64,000 bases of DNA from NCBI RefSeq assembly GCF_035917415.1, contig NZ_CP109073.1, positions 4,634,501 to 4,698,500 on the forward strand. Reading direction: 5' to 3'. The DNA comes from Streptomyces sp. NBC_01803. Its GTDB lineage: Bacteria > Actinomycetota > Actinomycetes > Streptomycetales > Streptomycetaceae. The position numbers and the translations under genes were made by a program. Positions 49,919 to 57,901 of the stretch are shown one piece after another (the first letter of the stretch is position 1; each line of letters starts with the position of its first letter). The notes under the pieces were generated by a model. The model made no database searches. It saw nothing but the letters and a program-made list of their open reading frames with translations, and was not told the DNA's origin.

Positions 49919-50523
49919 ACGAGCCGTCCGACGAGCCCGTCGACGGGGAACCGCTGCCCTGCGGACGGTCGTTGATGGAGGTCTGGGAGCTCTGGGACGA
50001 GGGCCTGGCGGGCGCCGACCCGCACATCCGCTCCTGTCCGCACTGTTCGGCCGCGCTGGAGGAGCTGCGCCTGCTCGGCGACGTGGTCCAGCAGACCCGG
50101 ACCGCCGAGCCCGCCGAGCCGGAGACGCACGCGGTGACCGCGCGGGTGATGGACATCGTGCGGCTGGAGCTGCGGCCCGGACGCACGCTGCCGCTGGGCG
50201 AGCCGGACGAGGACACCTGGGTCGTGGAGGCGGCGGCGGCCCGGGTGTGCCGCGCCGCCGCCGAGTCGGTGCCCGGCGTGCGGGCCGGGAGCTGTCGCGT
50301 CGCGCCGCCGGCGGAGGGCGCCCGCCGCGGTCCGGTGCGGGTGCGGCTGGAGGTCGTGGTGGACCTGTCCTGGACGGTGCCCGGACTGGCCGACGCGGTG
50401 CGCGGCCGGGTCGCGGCGGCGGCCTGGGAGGACATCGGGCTGGAGGTGGGCGCCATCGACATCGTGGTGGTGGACATGATCGACGCGGCCGACGAGCCGC
50501 ACCCGCGAAGGAGGCTCCGGTGA
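49909..50523 (+). CDS. Anti-sigma-like zinc finger fused to an Asp23-like domain
   Basis: 204 aa from ATG 49909, overlapping the sigma gene. The N-terminal about 60 residues include HIRSCPHCSAALEELRLLG, the H-x3-C-x2-C pattern of zinc-associated anti-sigma domains. The C-terminal half (ARVCRAAAESVPGVRAGSCR, PVRVRLEVVVDLSWTVPGLA, EVGAIDIVVVDMID) follows the Asp23/Gls24 strand-helix order. There is no membrane helix, unlike most anti-sigma factors. An Asp23 domain may thus act as the sensor. The fusion is inferred from sequence patterns and not proven. Confidence 0.75.
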   Translation: MALNEPSDEPVDGEPLPCGRSLMEVWELWDEGLAGADPHIRSCPHCSAALEELRLLGDVVQQTRTAEPAEPETHAVTARVMDIVRLELRPGRTLPLGEPDEDTWVVEAAAARVCRAAAESVPGVRAGSCRVAPPAEGARRGPVRVRLEVVVDLSWTVPGLADAVRGRVAAAAWEDIGLEVGAIDIVVVDMIDAADEPHPRRRLR

Positions 50524-50864
50524 GCGGCGGCGGACGGGCGGAGCCGGCGCTCACGGTGCGGCGGGCCGCCGCCGCGGCGGCCCGCGGGGTGCCGGGCGTC
50601 GCGTTCCTGCGGCCCGGGATAGCGGACCTGCTGCGCGGCGCGGCGGGCCGGGGCGCCCGGGACGTGGCGGGCGTCCAGGCCCGCCGGGCGGGCGGCGTGC
50701 CCGGCGGCTGGGAGGTCACGGTCGAGCTGGCGACGCTGCGCGGCCACCGGGCGCTCGACGTCACGCGCGCGGTGCGGGACGCGGTGACCGAGGCGGTCGC
50801 CGGGGCCGTGGGCGACGCGGGCTGCCGGGTCCGGGTGACCGTGACGGTGACCGCGCTGGCCTGA
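50520..50864 (+). CDS. Asp23/Gls24-like small protein
   Basis: 114 aa from GTG 50520 in a GTGA overlap with the gene before. It consists almost only of an Asp23-like unit: AAAAARGVPGVAFLRPGIAD, WEVTVELATLRGHRALDVTR and VRDAVTEAVAGAVGDAGCRV. It is the last gene of the sigma/anti-sigma-Asp23 operon. It may form mixed oligomers with the other two Asp23 proteins near the membrane. Ala/Arg/Gly content is very high. Confidence 0.75.
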   Translation: MSGGGRAEPALTVRRAAAAAARGVPGVAFLRPGIADLLRGAAGRGARDVAGVQARRAGGVPGGWEVTVELATLRGHRALDVTRAVRDAVTEAVAGAVGDAGCRVRVTVTVTALA

Positions 50865-50933
50865 CGCTGATGTGCGCGCTCCGTCCGGCCGGGTCAGGAT
50901 GGACGGAGTGGAGCGAAGGAAGCGAGGCGCACC

Positions 50934-51203
50934 ATGGAGACCGAGACCTGGAACGTCCGGATGTCCATCGACTCGGACGGCCGGCTGACGCGGGCGGAGG
51001 CGCGGCTGACCGGCAAGCCGGACACCGTGCTGGTCGGCGAGGGCACCGCCCGCGCCAATCCGGACGACGAGAACGTCCCCGACATCGGCCGCGAACTCGC
51101 CGTGGCCCGGGCCCTGTCCGAGCTGTCCCACCAGCTGGCGCACCTCACGGTCCAGGACATCGAGTCCCGCACCCACCAGCCGGTGACGCACCTGCGCACG
51201 TAG
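50934..51203 (+). CDS. DUF1876-family protein
   Basis: 89 aa from ATG 50934. The pattern TWNVRMSIDSDGRLTRAEAR and GEGTARANPDDENVPDIGRE, then ALSELSHQLAHLTVQDIESR, is that of DUF1876, the small double-stranded RNA-binding-like fold of mycobacterial Rv2632c. It is widespread in actinobacteria, often in stress-induced sets. The function is not known. It stands close behind the Asp23 operon but has its own ribosome site. Confidence 0.88.
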   Translation: METETWNVRMSIDSDGRLTRAEARLTGKPDTVLVGEGTARANPDDENVPDIGRELAVARALSELSHQLAHLTVQDIESRTHQPVTHLRT

Positions 51204-51230
51204 GGCTCCCGACCGGAGGCCCGGGGCGCG

Positions 51231-52103
51231 TCAGGCCGGGATCGGGGCCGCTGTTCCCGAGACGTGGACGCGGGGGTCGCCGGGGACGAGGGTCACGGTG
51301 AGCAGGCTGGGGCGGCCCAGGTCGTGGCCCTGGTGGAGAGTGAGCGTCGCCGCGTCCGGGACGTGGCCGCCGGCCCGCAGGTAGCCGCCGAGGGCCGCCG
51401 CCGCGGCGCCCGTCGCCGGGTCCTCGACCACCCCGCCCACCGGGAACGGATCGCGGACGTGGAAGACGGCCGGCGCCTCCCGCCACACCAGCTGCACGGT
51501 GGTCAGGTCCAGGCGCCGCATCAGCGCCGCCAGCCGCTCGACGTCGTAGTCCAGCTCGGCCAGCCGCTCCCGCGTCGCCGCCGCGACGACCAGGTGCCGG
51601 GCGCCCGCGAAGGCGATCGCGGGCGGCAGCGCCGGGTCCAGGCCGGCCGACGGCCAGTCCAGGGCGGCCAGCGCCTCGGCCAGATCGTCCGCCGTCACCG
51701 GCTCCTGATACGGCTCGACGCTGGAGAGCGTGGCGCGCGGCACGCCGTTCTCCTCCGTCACGGTCACCGGCACCTCGCCGGCCCGGGTCGCGAACAGCAG
51801 CTCGCCCGGCCCCGACCGCCGGGCCAGCGCCACCGCCGCCGCCACCGTCGCGTGGCCGCAGAACGGCACCTCGGCCAGCGGGCTGAAGTACCGCGCGGTG
51901 AACGACCCGGCCGCCGCCCCCGGGAAGAGGAACACCGTCTCCGAGTAGCCCACCTCGGCGGCGATCGCCAGCATCGCGGCGTCGTCCAGTCCGGTCGCGT
52001 CCAGCACGACCCCGGCCGGGTTGCCGCCCGCCGGGCGGTCGGGGAACGCCGTGTCGGGGAACGCCGTGTACCTGAGCACGTCCACAGAGGTTCCGGAAGT
52101 CAT
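51231..52103 (-). CDS. PhzF-family isomerase/epimerase-like protein
   Basis: 290 aa from the ATG at 52103 (MTSGTSVDVLRYTAFPD). The double-lobed PhzF fold is recognised by AGGNPAGVVLDATGLDDAAM, the catalytic Glu in EVGYSETVFLFPG, SPLAEVPFCGHATVAAAVAL and, in the second lobe, FPVGGVVEDPATGAAAAALG. The N-terminal loop carries a duplicated FPD (TAFPDTAFPDRPAG), a small local duplication. Substrate unknown; family members isomerise or epimerise small acids. It is divergent from the Bcr/CflA transporter. Confidence 0.9.
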   Translation of the reverse strand: MTSGTSVDVLRYTAFPDTAFPDRPAGGNPAGVVLDATGLDDAAMLAIAAEVGYSETVFLFPGAAAGSFTARYFSPLAEVPFCGHATVAAAVALARRSGPGELLFATRAGEVPVTVTEENGVPRATLSSVEPYQEPVTADDLAEALAALDWPSAGLDPALPPAIAFAGARHLVVAAATRERLAELDYDVERLAALMRRLDLTTVQLVWREAPAVFHVRDPFPVGGVVEDPATGAAAAALGGYLRAGGHVPDAATLTLHQGHDLGRPSLLTVTLVPGDPRVHVSGTAAPIPA

Positions 52104-52218
52104 GTCCCCCGCAACCACGCACCGGTGGGTGGCTATTCCGCCGGGCGGCGCGGGCTGGGAGCGGCACCGGCATTCATGGGATGATCGGGTGGTTCCGACC
52201 GAGACACCGGAGAGGTGC

Positions 52219-53562
52219 ATGACTCAGCCCGGCCAACCCCCCGAGGCCGCCCAGGACTCCCCCGACAGACCGTCCGCCCCGTCGATACCCCGCCCCCGCC
52301 CATCAGCCGAGGCGGCCACCGACCGGCCCGTTGCCCTCTCCCGTGGGCACCGGGCCGGTCTGCTGCTCATCCTCATCCTCGGCGGGCTGTCCGCCGTCCC
52401 CCCGCTGTCCATAGACATGTATCTGCCCGCCCTCCCCGAGGTCGGCGACTCCCTGGGCACCGGCGCCTCCACCATCCAGCTCACGCTCACCACGTGCCTG
52501 CTCGGCCTCGGTCTCGGCCAGCTCGTCATCGGCCCGATGAGCGACCAACTCGGCCGCCGCCTCCCGCTGATGGCCGGCCTGAGCTGCTACACGCTCGCGT
52601 CCGTCGCCTGCGCGTTCGCGCCCGACGCCGAGACGCTGATCGCGTTCCGGCTCGTCCAGGGGCTGGTCGGCTCGGCCGGTGTGGTGATCGCCCGGGCCGT
52701 CGTCCGCGACCTGTTCGAGGGCGTGGCCATGGCTCGGTTCTTCTCCACCCTGATGCTCATCTCCGGCACCGCGCCGATCCTCGCGCCCGTCATCGGCGGC
52801 CAGCTGATGCGCGTCACCGACTGGCGCGGCATCTTCCTGGTGCTCGCCGTGGCCGGTGTCCTCCTCGTCCTCGCCGTGGCCCGCTGGCTGCCCGAGACGC
52901 TGCCGCCGGAGCGCCGCAACGCGGGCGGCGTCCGGCCCGCGCTGCGCACCATGGCCGGCCTCTTCCGGGACCGGGTCTTCACCGGTCATCTCCTCGTCGG
53001 CAGCCTGACGTTCGCCGCGCTCTTCGCGTACGTCTCCGCGTCGCCGTTCGTCGTCCAGGAGATTCACGGCGCCTCGCCGCAGACGTTCAGCCTCCTCTTC
53101 ATGGTCAACGCCATCGGGCTGGTGGCGATGAGCCAGATCAACGGCAAGATCCTCGTCGGCCGCCTCCCCGCCGCCCGGATCATGGCGGTGGGCCTGGCGT
53201 CGCTGATCCTGGCCGCCACCGCGCTGCTGCTGATGACCGGCGGCGTCTTCGGCGAGGCCGGGTTGCTGCCGGTCTCGGCGGGGCTGTTCGTGCTGATGGC
53301 GTCGATGCCGCTGGTGCTGCCGAACGCCAACTCCGAGGGGCTGGACCGCACTCCGCACGCCGCCGGGTCGGCCTCGGCGCTGCTGGGCGCCTCGGCGTTC
53401 TTCGTCGGCGCCGTCGCCTCGCCGCTCGTCGGGATCGCCGGGGAGGACACGGCCGTGCCGATGGCCGTCGTCCAGCTCACCGTCGTGGTGCTGGCGGCTG
53501 TGTGCTTCGTCACGCTCTGCCGTCCGAGGCGCTCGTCGCGCCGCCCTATCCTGGCGCGGTGA
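52219..53562 (+). CDS. Bcr/CflA-type MFS drug exporter
   Basis: 447 aa from ATG 52219. A Pro-rich cytoplasmic head (about 45 residues) leads to 12 membrane helices. PLSIDMYLPALPEVGDSLGT at the end of helix 1 is the hallmark of the Bcr/CflA subfamily. The MFS loop motif appears as GPMSDQLGRRLPLMAG, and VIGGQLMRVTDWRGIFLVLA comes from helix 5. It should export small hydrophilic drugs such as bicyclomycin-like or phenicol compounds by proton antiport. The stop overlaps the GTG of the Rsm22-like gene. Confidence 0.93.
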   Translation: MTQPGQPPEAAQDSPDRPSAPSIPRPRPSAEAATDRPVALSRGHRAGLLLILILGGLSAVPPLSIDMYLPALPEVGDSLGTGASTIQLTLTTCLLGLGLGQLVIGPMSDQLGRRLPLMAGLSCYTLASVACAFAPDAETLIAFRLVQGLVGSAGVVIARAVVRDLFEGVAMARFFSTLMLISGTAPILAPVIGGQLMRVTDWRGIFLVLAVAGVLLVLAVARWLPETLPPERRNAGGVRPALRTMAGLFRDRVFTGHLLVGSLTFAALFAYVSASPFVVQEIHGASPQTFSLLFMVNAIGLVAMSQINGKILVGRLPAARIMAVGLASLILAATALLLMTGGVFGEAGLLPVSAGLFVLMASMPLVLPNANSEGLDRTPHAAGSASALLGASAFFVGAVASPLVGIAGEDTAVPMAVVQLTVVVLAAVCFVTLCRPRRSSRRPILAR

Positions 53563-54725
53563 CCAGCGTTTCCGCCGCCGGCTCCTCCTCGGCCCGGCCC
53601 CCGATCCCCCCGATCCCCGCGTCCGAGCAGCTGCGCGTCGCGCTCGACCGGCTGCTCGACGGACTGCCGCCGCGCCGGGCGGCCTCGGCCGTCGAGCGGC
53701 TGATGGCGGGCTACCGGGGGCGCACCCCGGCCGGTGCCCCGGTGCTGCGCGACCGCGCCGACGCCGTGGCGTACGCCGCCTACCGGATGCCCGCCACCTT
53801 CGGCGCGGTCTCCGCCGCGCTCCGCGAGCTCGCCGGCCGGCTGCCCGGCTGGGAGCCCGGCGGCCACCTCGACGTGGGCGGCGGGACCGGCGCGGCGATC
53901 TGGGCGGCGGCGGGCGTCTGGCCGGCGGCGGACCGCGAGACGGTCGTCCTCGACCGGGCCGGACCCGCGCTCGACCTCGGCCGCGAGCTGGCCGGGCTGG
54001 CGGCCGACGGCCCGCTGCGGACGGCCGAATGGCGCCTGGAGAGCATCGGCGCCACGCCGCCCGCGATCCCGGCGCTTCCCCTGACGGATCTGGTCACCGT
54101 CTCCTACGTCCTCGGCGAGCTGCCCGAGGCCGTCCGCGACGCCGTGGTCGACGCGGTGGCGCGGGCCGGCGCGGCGGTGGTCCTGGTCGAACCGGGCACC
54201 CCCGACGGCTATCTGCGGATCCGGGCGGCCCGGGACCGGCTCATCGCCGCTGGGCTGCGCGTCCTGGCGCCCTGCCCGCACGACGGCGAGTGCCCCATCA
54301 CGGTCGGCTCCGACTGGTGCCACTTCGCGGCCCGCGTCAGCAGGTCGGCCCTGCACCGGCGGGTGAAAGGCGGCGTACTGCCGTACGAGGACGAGAAGTT
54401 CAGCTATGTGGCGGCCGTCCGCCCGGGCGCGGAGGCGGCACCGGAGCCGGCCGCCGCGCGGATCGTGCGCCGACCGCTGCTGCGCAAGGGGCAGGTGCTG
54501 CTCGAGCTGTGCGCACGGGACGACGGGCTGCGCCGCGCGACCGTCTCCAAGCGCCAGGGCCCGGGCTACCGGGCGGCGCGCGACGCCGGGTGGGGTGAGC
54601 CGTGGCCGCCCCAGGACTCCCCACCGTCCCCGGCGGCTCCCGTTTCTCCCGTTTCTCCGGATTACCCATCGGAGCCTGTCACAGGGCAGGATGTGCGCCA
54701 CACCCGTGGCAGGACCGTGGAGTAA
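53559..54725 (+). CDS. Small ribosomal subunit Rsm22-family methyltransferase-like protein
   Basis: 388 aa from GTG 53559 in the GTGA overlap. The helical N-terminus (LRVALDRLLDGLPPRRAASA) is followed by a methyltransferase fold with the SAM loop HLDVGGGTGAAIWAAAG. The Cys motif PCPHDGECPI and the nearby DWCHFAARV are the family's probable iron-sulfur or zinc site. KGGVLPYEDEKFSYVAAV is another family block. Rsm22 assists assembly of the small ribosomal subunit; catalysis is unproven. The C-terminal 50 residues are Pro/Ser rich and variable. Confidence 0.9.
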   Translation: MTSVSAAGSSSARPPIPPIPASEQLRVALDRLLDGLPPRRAASAVERLMAGYRGRTPAGAPVLRDRADAVAYAAYRMPATFGAVSAALRELAGRLPGWEPGGHLDVGGGTGAAIWAAAGVWPAADRETVVLDRAGPALDLGRELAGLAADGPLRTAEWRLESIGATPPAIPALPLTDLVTVSYVLGELPEAVRDAVVDAVARAGAAVVLVEPGTPDGYLRIRAARDRLIAAGLRVLAPCPHDGECPITVGSDWCHFAARVSRSALHRRVKGGVLPYEDEKFSYVAAVRPGAEAAPEPAAARIVRRPLLRKGQVLLELCARDDGLRRATVSKRQGPGYRAARDAGWGEPWPPQDSPPSPAAPVSPVSPDYPSEPVTGQDVRHTRGRTVE

Positions 54726-54793
54726 CGGAATAAATGGCCTGGGTCACGGTGCTCCTGGGCTTACCGGGACGGAAGTGAGGCACGAGGAGGCCC

Positions 54794-55489
54794 ATGGAAC
54801 GCGAGAGCAGAGTGTCCCGCTGGTTGCGTCGTGGAGCCCGGGGTGCCGCCGCCGGAGCCGCCGCCGCCCGGGTCCGCGAGGAACTGCTGCTCGCCGCCGC
54901 CGAGGCGGGATTCCCGCTGGCGCCCGCCGCGTACCCGCAGGACTACGGCTGTTCCTGTGACCGCATCGGCTGTCCCTCGCCCGCCCGCCACCCCGTCTCG
55001 CTGACCTGGGCGACCCAGGCGACGACCGACCGGGGCCAGATCCTGCGCTGGCTGAACGCCGAGCCCCGGGCGAATTTCGTCACCGCCACCGGCCGTGCCC
55101 ACGACGTCCTGGACGTTCCGGCCGACGCGGGCTACGCGGCCCTCGACCGGCTCACGGCCGAAGGCGTGGAGCTCGGCCCGGTCGCGGTGGCCGACCCGGA
55201 CCGGGTGCTGTTCTTCACCACCACGCGCGGCACACCGGACGACGAGGACGAGTGGTGGCCGTGCGAGCTGGACTGCCACCCGGAGACGATGGACGAACAC
55301 CCGGGTCTGCGCTGGCACTGTCGCGGCAGCTATGTCCTGCTGCCGCCCTCCTGCCTCCCGGCGGGCGCTGACGCCTCGGTGCGCTGGCTCCGGGGACCGG
55401 AGCACCCGCTCCCCGAGCCCCTGACGCTCCTCGAAGCCCTGACGGACGCCTGCGCGGACTACCTGGCCGCGACGGAACCGGCCCACTGA
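54794..55489 (+). CDS. Bifunctional DNA primase/polymerase-like protein
   Basis: 231 aa. After a basic Arg/Ala-rich head the sequence matches the N-terminal Prim-Pol domain seen in many streptomycete proteins: FPLAPAAYPQDYGCSCDRIG, ARHPVSLTWATQATTDRGQI, FVTATGRAHDVLDVPADAGY and HCRGSYVLLPPSCLP. The metal ligand pattern seen in active primases appears as the DVPADA segment rather than a clear DxD, so activity is uncertain. It has no helicase domain. It stands alone. Confidence 0.82.
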   Translation: MERESRVSRWLRRGARGAAAGAAAARVREELLLAAAEAGFPLAPAAYPQDYGCSCDRIGCPSPARHPVSLTWATQATTDRGQILRWLNAEPRANFVTATGRAHDVLDVPADAGYAALDRLTAEGVELGPVAVADPDRVLFFTTTRGTPDDEDEWWPCELDCHPETMDEHPGLRWHCRGSYVLLPPSCLPAGADASVRWLRGPEHPLPEPLTLLEALTDACADYLAATEPAH

Positions 55490-55516
55490 GCCCGGGGCCG
55501 GGCCGGGGCGTCGGCG

Positions 55517-56500
55517 CTACTCGCCGTCGGCCCCGATCACCCCCGCGACGCGGGTGAGGATCTCGATGTCACCCTCGCCCTCGGGGACCAGGGCTACCTG
55601 GGTGACCACCCACTCCATGGTCAGGGCCTGTTCGGCCGACCCGTCCATCAGGGTCTCCACCAGCGGGTCGATCACCAGCGGCTCGCCCGGGGCCATCGTC
55701 CGCTTCTCGTGGTACTGCGACGTGAACAGCACCAGCGCGCCGCCGTCGGCCGTGCGCAGAGCGACGGGGGCGTACTCCTCGTTCTCCGGGGCCTGGTCGC
55801 GGAACTCCGTGATGAACTCCGGCTGGCTGTTGGCCTCTTCGCGGGCCGTCAGGGTGTCCGTCGTGTACGGCCCATCGGTGAACGGGCCGTCGCCCTCGCT
55901 CGACAGATAGTCGACGTAGGCCGCGCTCAGCTCACCCGGCTCCAGCGCGAGGCCGGAGTCGGTCCCGCCCTCGACCGGGATGTCCTCCAGGAATCCGTCG
56001 CCGTCCTCGGCGAGCTCGGGGAGGTCCTGGGTCGCCAGCACCGCGAGATAGGACACCGTCCACTCCTCGTCGACGCCGTCCCGGGTGAAGATGATCAGCC
56101 AGCGGTGCTCGGTGTCGCTCCCGTTGCGCGCGTCCACCGCGAAGTGCTTCGGCCAGCCCGCCTGCTGGGGTATGTGGTAGCGGGGGTCGGCGAGCTCCAG
56201 GGGCGTGTAGTTGATGTTGCCCTCCGGCGTCACCTCGTGCCGCGCGGTCAGCTCCGCCTCCCGGATCGCGCCCAACGGGCCCGTCTCCACTGTCGCGTTG
56301 AGCTCCGGGTCGTACGTCTCCAGGGCCTCGTTGCTCGTCTCGACGTAGTGCTCGAACGCCCGTTCCGCCTCGTCCTCGGAGAGCGCCGGCACGATCGCGG
56401 TCTCGCCGTGCACCGTCATGCAGCCCGACAGGGACGTCACCGTCGCCAGGGCCGTGGCAAGCCCCGCCGTGGCCGTCGTCAGTCGTGCTCGCACCCGCAT
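55517..56500 (-). CDS. Lipoprotein of unknown function
   Basis: 327 aa. The signal peptide ends in a lipobox (VTSLSGCMTVHG), so the mature protein is anchored at Cys27. The mature part is acidic (Asp/Glu) with few Lys/Arg, and has Trp/Tyr-rich strands (HRWLIIFTRDGVDEEWTVSY, GGALVLFTSQYHEKRTMAPG). It may bind a surface ligand. No family is recognised. It is divergent from the CDP-alcohol phosphatidyltransferase and starts just before it. Confidence 0.88.
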   Translation of the reverse strand: MRVRARLTTATAGLATALATVTSLSGCMTVHGETAIVPALSEDEAERAFEHYVETSNEALETYDPELNATVETGPLGAIREAELTARHEVTPEGNINYTPLELADPRYHIPQQAGWPKHFAVDARNGSDTEHRWLIIFTRDGVDEEWTVSYLAVLATQDLPELAEDGDGFLEDIPVEGGTDSGLALEPGELSAAYVDYLSSEGDGPFTDGPYTTDTLTAREEANSQPEFITEFRDQAPENEEYAPVALRTADGGALVLFTSQYHEKRTMAPGEPLVIDPLVETLMDGSAEQALTMEWVVTQVALVPEGEGDIEILTRVAGVIGADGE

Positions 56501-56586
56501 CGTGGGGCCTCCCCGTAGTTCTCCGCCCGGTCTTCTCGCTCCGGCCCACGCATCGTATCCGTGCGCCGCGTGCGATGATGCCCCGC

Positions 56587-57342
56587 ATGGTGGGGACGGC
56601 GCACAGCATGACGTACGGCACGGCGATCGCGCGGCTGCGCGGCGCGCAGAAGACCGCGAAGGGCGTCTCGCTCTACTCGCGTTACGTGAACCGGCCGTTG
56701 GGCCGGGTCCTGGCCGCCGCCGCCTACCGGGCCGGGCTCACCCCGAACCAGGTGACCGGCGTCAGCGCCGTCTTCAGCTTCGCCGCCGTCGCCGCCGTCG
56801 CCCTCGCGCGCCCCTCGTGGCCACTGGCCCTCGCCGTGTACGCGGGGCTCGTCCTCGGCTTCGCGTTCGACTCGGCCGACGGCCAACTCGCGCGGCTGCG
56901 CGCCGAGTCCAGCCCGGCGGGGGAGTGGCTCGACCACGTCGTGGACTGCGCCAAGATCACCGCGCTGCACGCCGCCGTGCTGATCTCGTTCCACCGCTTC
57001 TTCGAACTGCCCTCGGACGGCTGGCTGCTGGTGCCGCTGGTGTTCCAGTCGGCCGCCGTGCTGATCTTCTTCGGCGGGCTGCTCACCGACAAGCTCAAGC
57101 CCAAGTCCCCGCCCCGGCCGGGCGAGACGGCCGCGCCCCCCTCGCGGCTGCGGGCCGTCGCGCTGCTGCCGGTGGACTACGGGGTGCTGTGCACCGTGTT
57201 CGTCCTGCTCGGCAGCGAGCGCGCCTTCCGGTTCGGCTACGCGGCGCTGTGCGCGGTCTACGTGGTCTTCTGCGCGGCGTTCTCGGTGAAGTGGTTCCGC
57301 GAGCTGTCGGCCCTCAGCGCGTCCAGGGCGCCCCTGAGCTGA
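56587..57342 (+). CDS. CDP-alcohol phosphatidyltransferase
   Basis: 251 aa from ATG 56587; an ATG at 56575 is also possible. The catalytic signature DxxDGxxARx8GxxxDxxxD is perfect: DSADGQLARLRAESSPAGEW followed by LDHVVDCAK. About five or six membrane helices are seen. It transfers an alcohol phosphate from a CDP-activated lipid or headgroup, making a phospholipid or polymer precursor. Its 3' end overlaps the convergent cytidylyltransferase gene by 85 bp. Function in one pathway with that enzyme and the following sugar-polymer genes is likely. Confidence 0.92.
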   Translation: MVGTAHSMTYGTAIARLRGAQKTAKGVSLYSRYVNRPLGRVLAAAAYRAGLTPNQVTGVSAVFSFAAVAAVALARPSWPLALAVYAGLVLGFAFDSADGQLARLRAESSPAGEWLDHVVDCAKITALHAAVLISFHRFFELPSDGWLLVPLVFQSAAVLIFFGGLLTDKLKPKSPPRPGETAAPPSRLRAVALLPVDYGVLCTVFVLLGSERAFRFGYAALCAVYVVFCAAFSVKWFRELSALSASRAPLS

Positions 57343-57728
57343 GTGCTGGAGGTGTGCACGGTGTAGGGGAAGTAGACGATCTCCACGCCCACCGTCGCGA
57401 AGTCGCGCTCCAGCTTCTCGCCCTTGGCCGTGCCCCGCCAGTCGTCACCCTTGAACAGCACGTCGAAGCGGACCTGTTGCCAGGTGTCCAGCTTGTCCGG
57501 CACCGTCTCCACGAACGCCGCGTCCACATAACGGATGCTGCGGACGATCTCCAGCCGCTCCACCAGCGGTATCACCGGCGGCCGTCCCTTGACCAGCTCC
57601 GCCATCTCGTCGGAGACCACCCCGGCGACGAGATAGTCGCAGCGACTCCTGGCATGCCGCAGCACGTTGAGATGCCCGACATGGAAAAGGTCGTAGACCC
57701 CCGGCGCGTAACCTACAGTGTGCGGCAT
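57258..57728 (-). CDS. Cytidylyltransferase family protein (TagD/glycerol-3-phosphate cytidylyltransferase-like)
   Basis: 156 aa. The nucleotidyltransferase signature GVYDLFHVGHLNVLRHARSR contains the HxGH ATP/CTP-binding motif. RYVDAAFVETVPDKLDTW and VLFKGDDWRGTAKGEKLE match TagD-like enzymes, which make CDP-glycerol or similar. The last about 28 codons overlap the end of the convergent phosphatidyltransferase gene. Together they could activate an alcohol phosphate and attach it to a lipid or polymer. An HldE-like ADP-heptose role is a less likely option. Confidence 0.9.
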   Translation of the reverse strand: MPHTVGYAPGVYDLFHVGHLNVLRHARSRCDYLVAGVVSDEMAELVKGRPPVIPLVERLEIVRSIRYVDAAFVETVPDKLDTWQQVRFDVLFKGDDWRGTAKGEKLERDFATVGVEIVYFPYTVHTSSTQLRGALDALRADSSRNHFTENAAQKTT

Positions 57729-57901
57729 ATGCCCGGCCCCCCCGCTGGTTCACGGCCCCTTGGCCCTTGGCTGATCAACCGAACCATAACGCCCGATCGG
57801 CCGCCAGAGAGGTCCGCATGCTGACATGGGGTGGAGTTCTGCGGATAGGCTGGATACTTATCGCTGCCGGGGGAGGCGGATCGAGGGGGAGGAGTTTCAC
57901 C

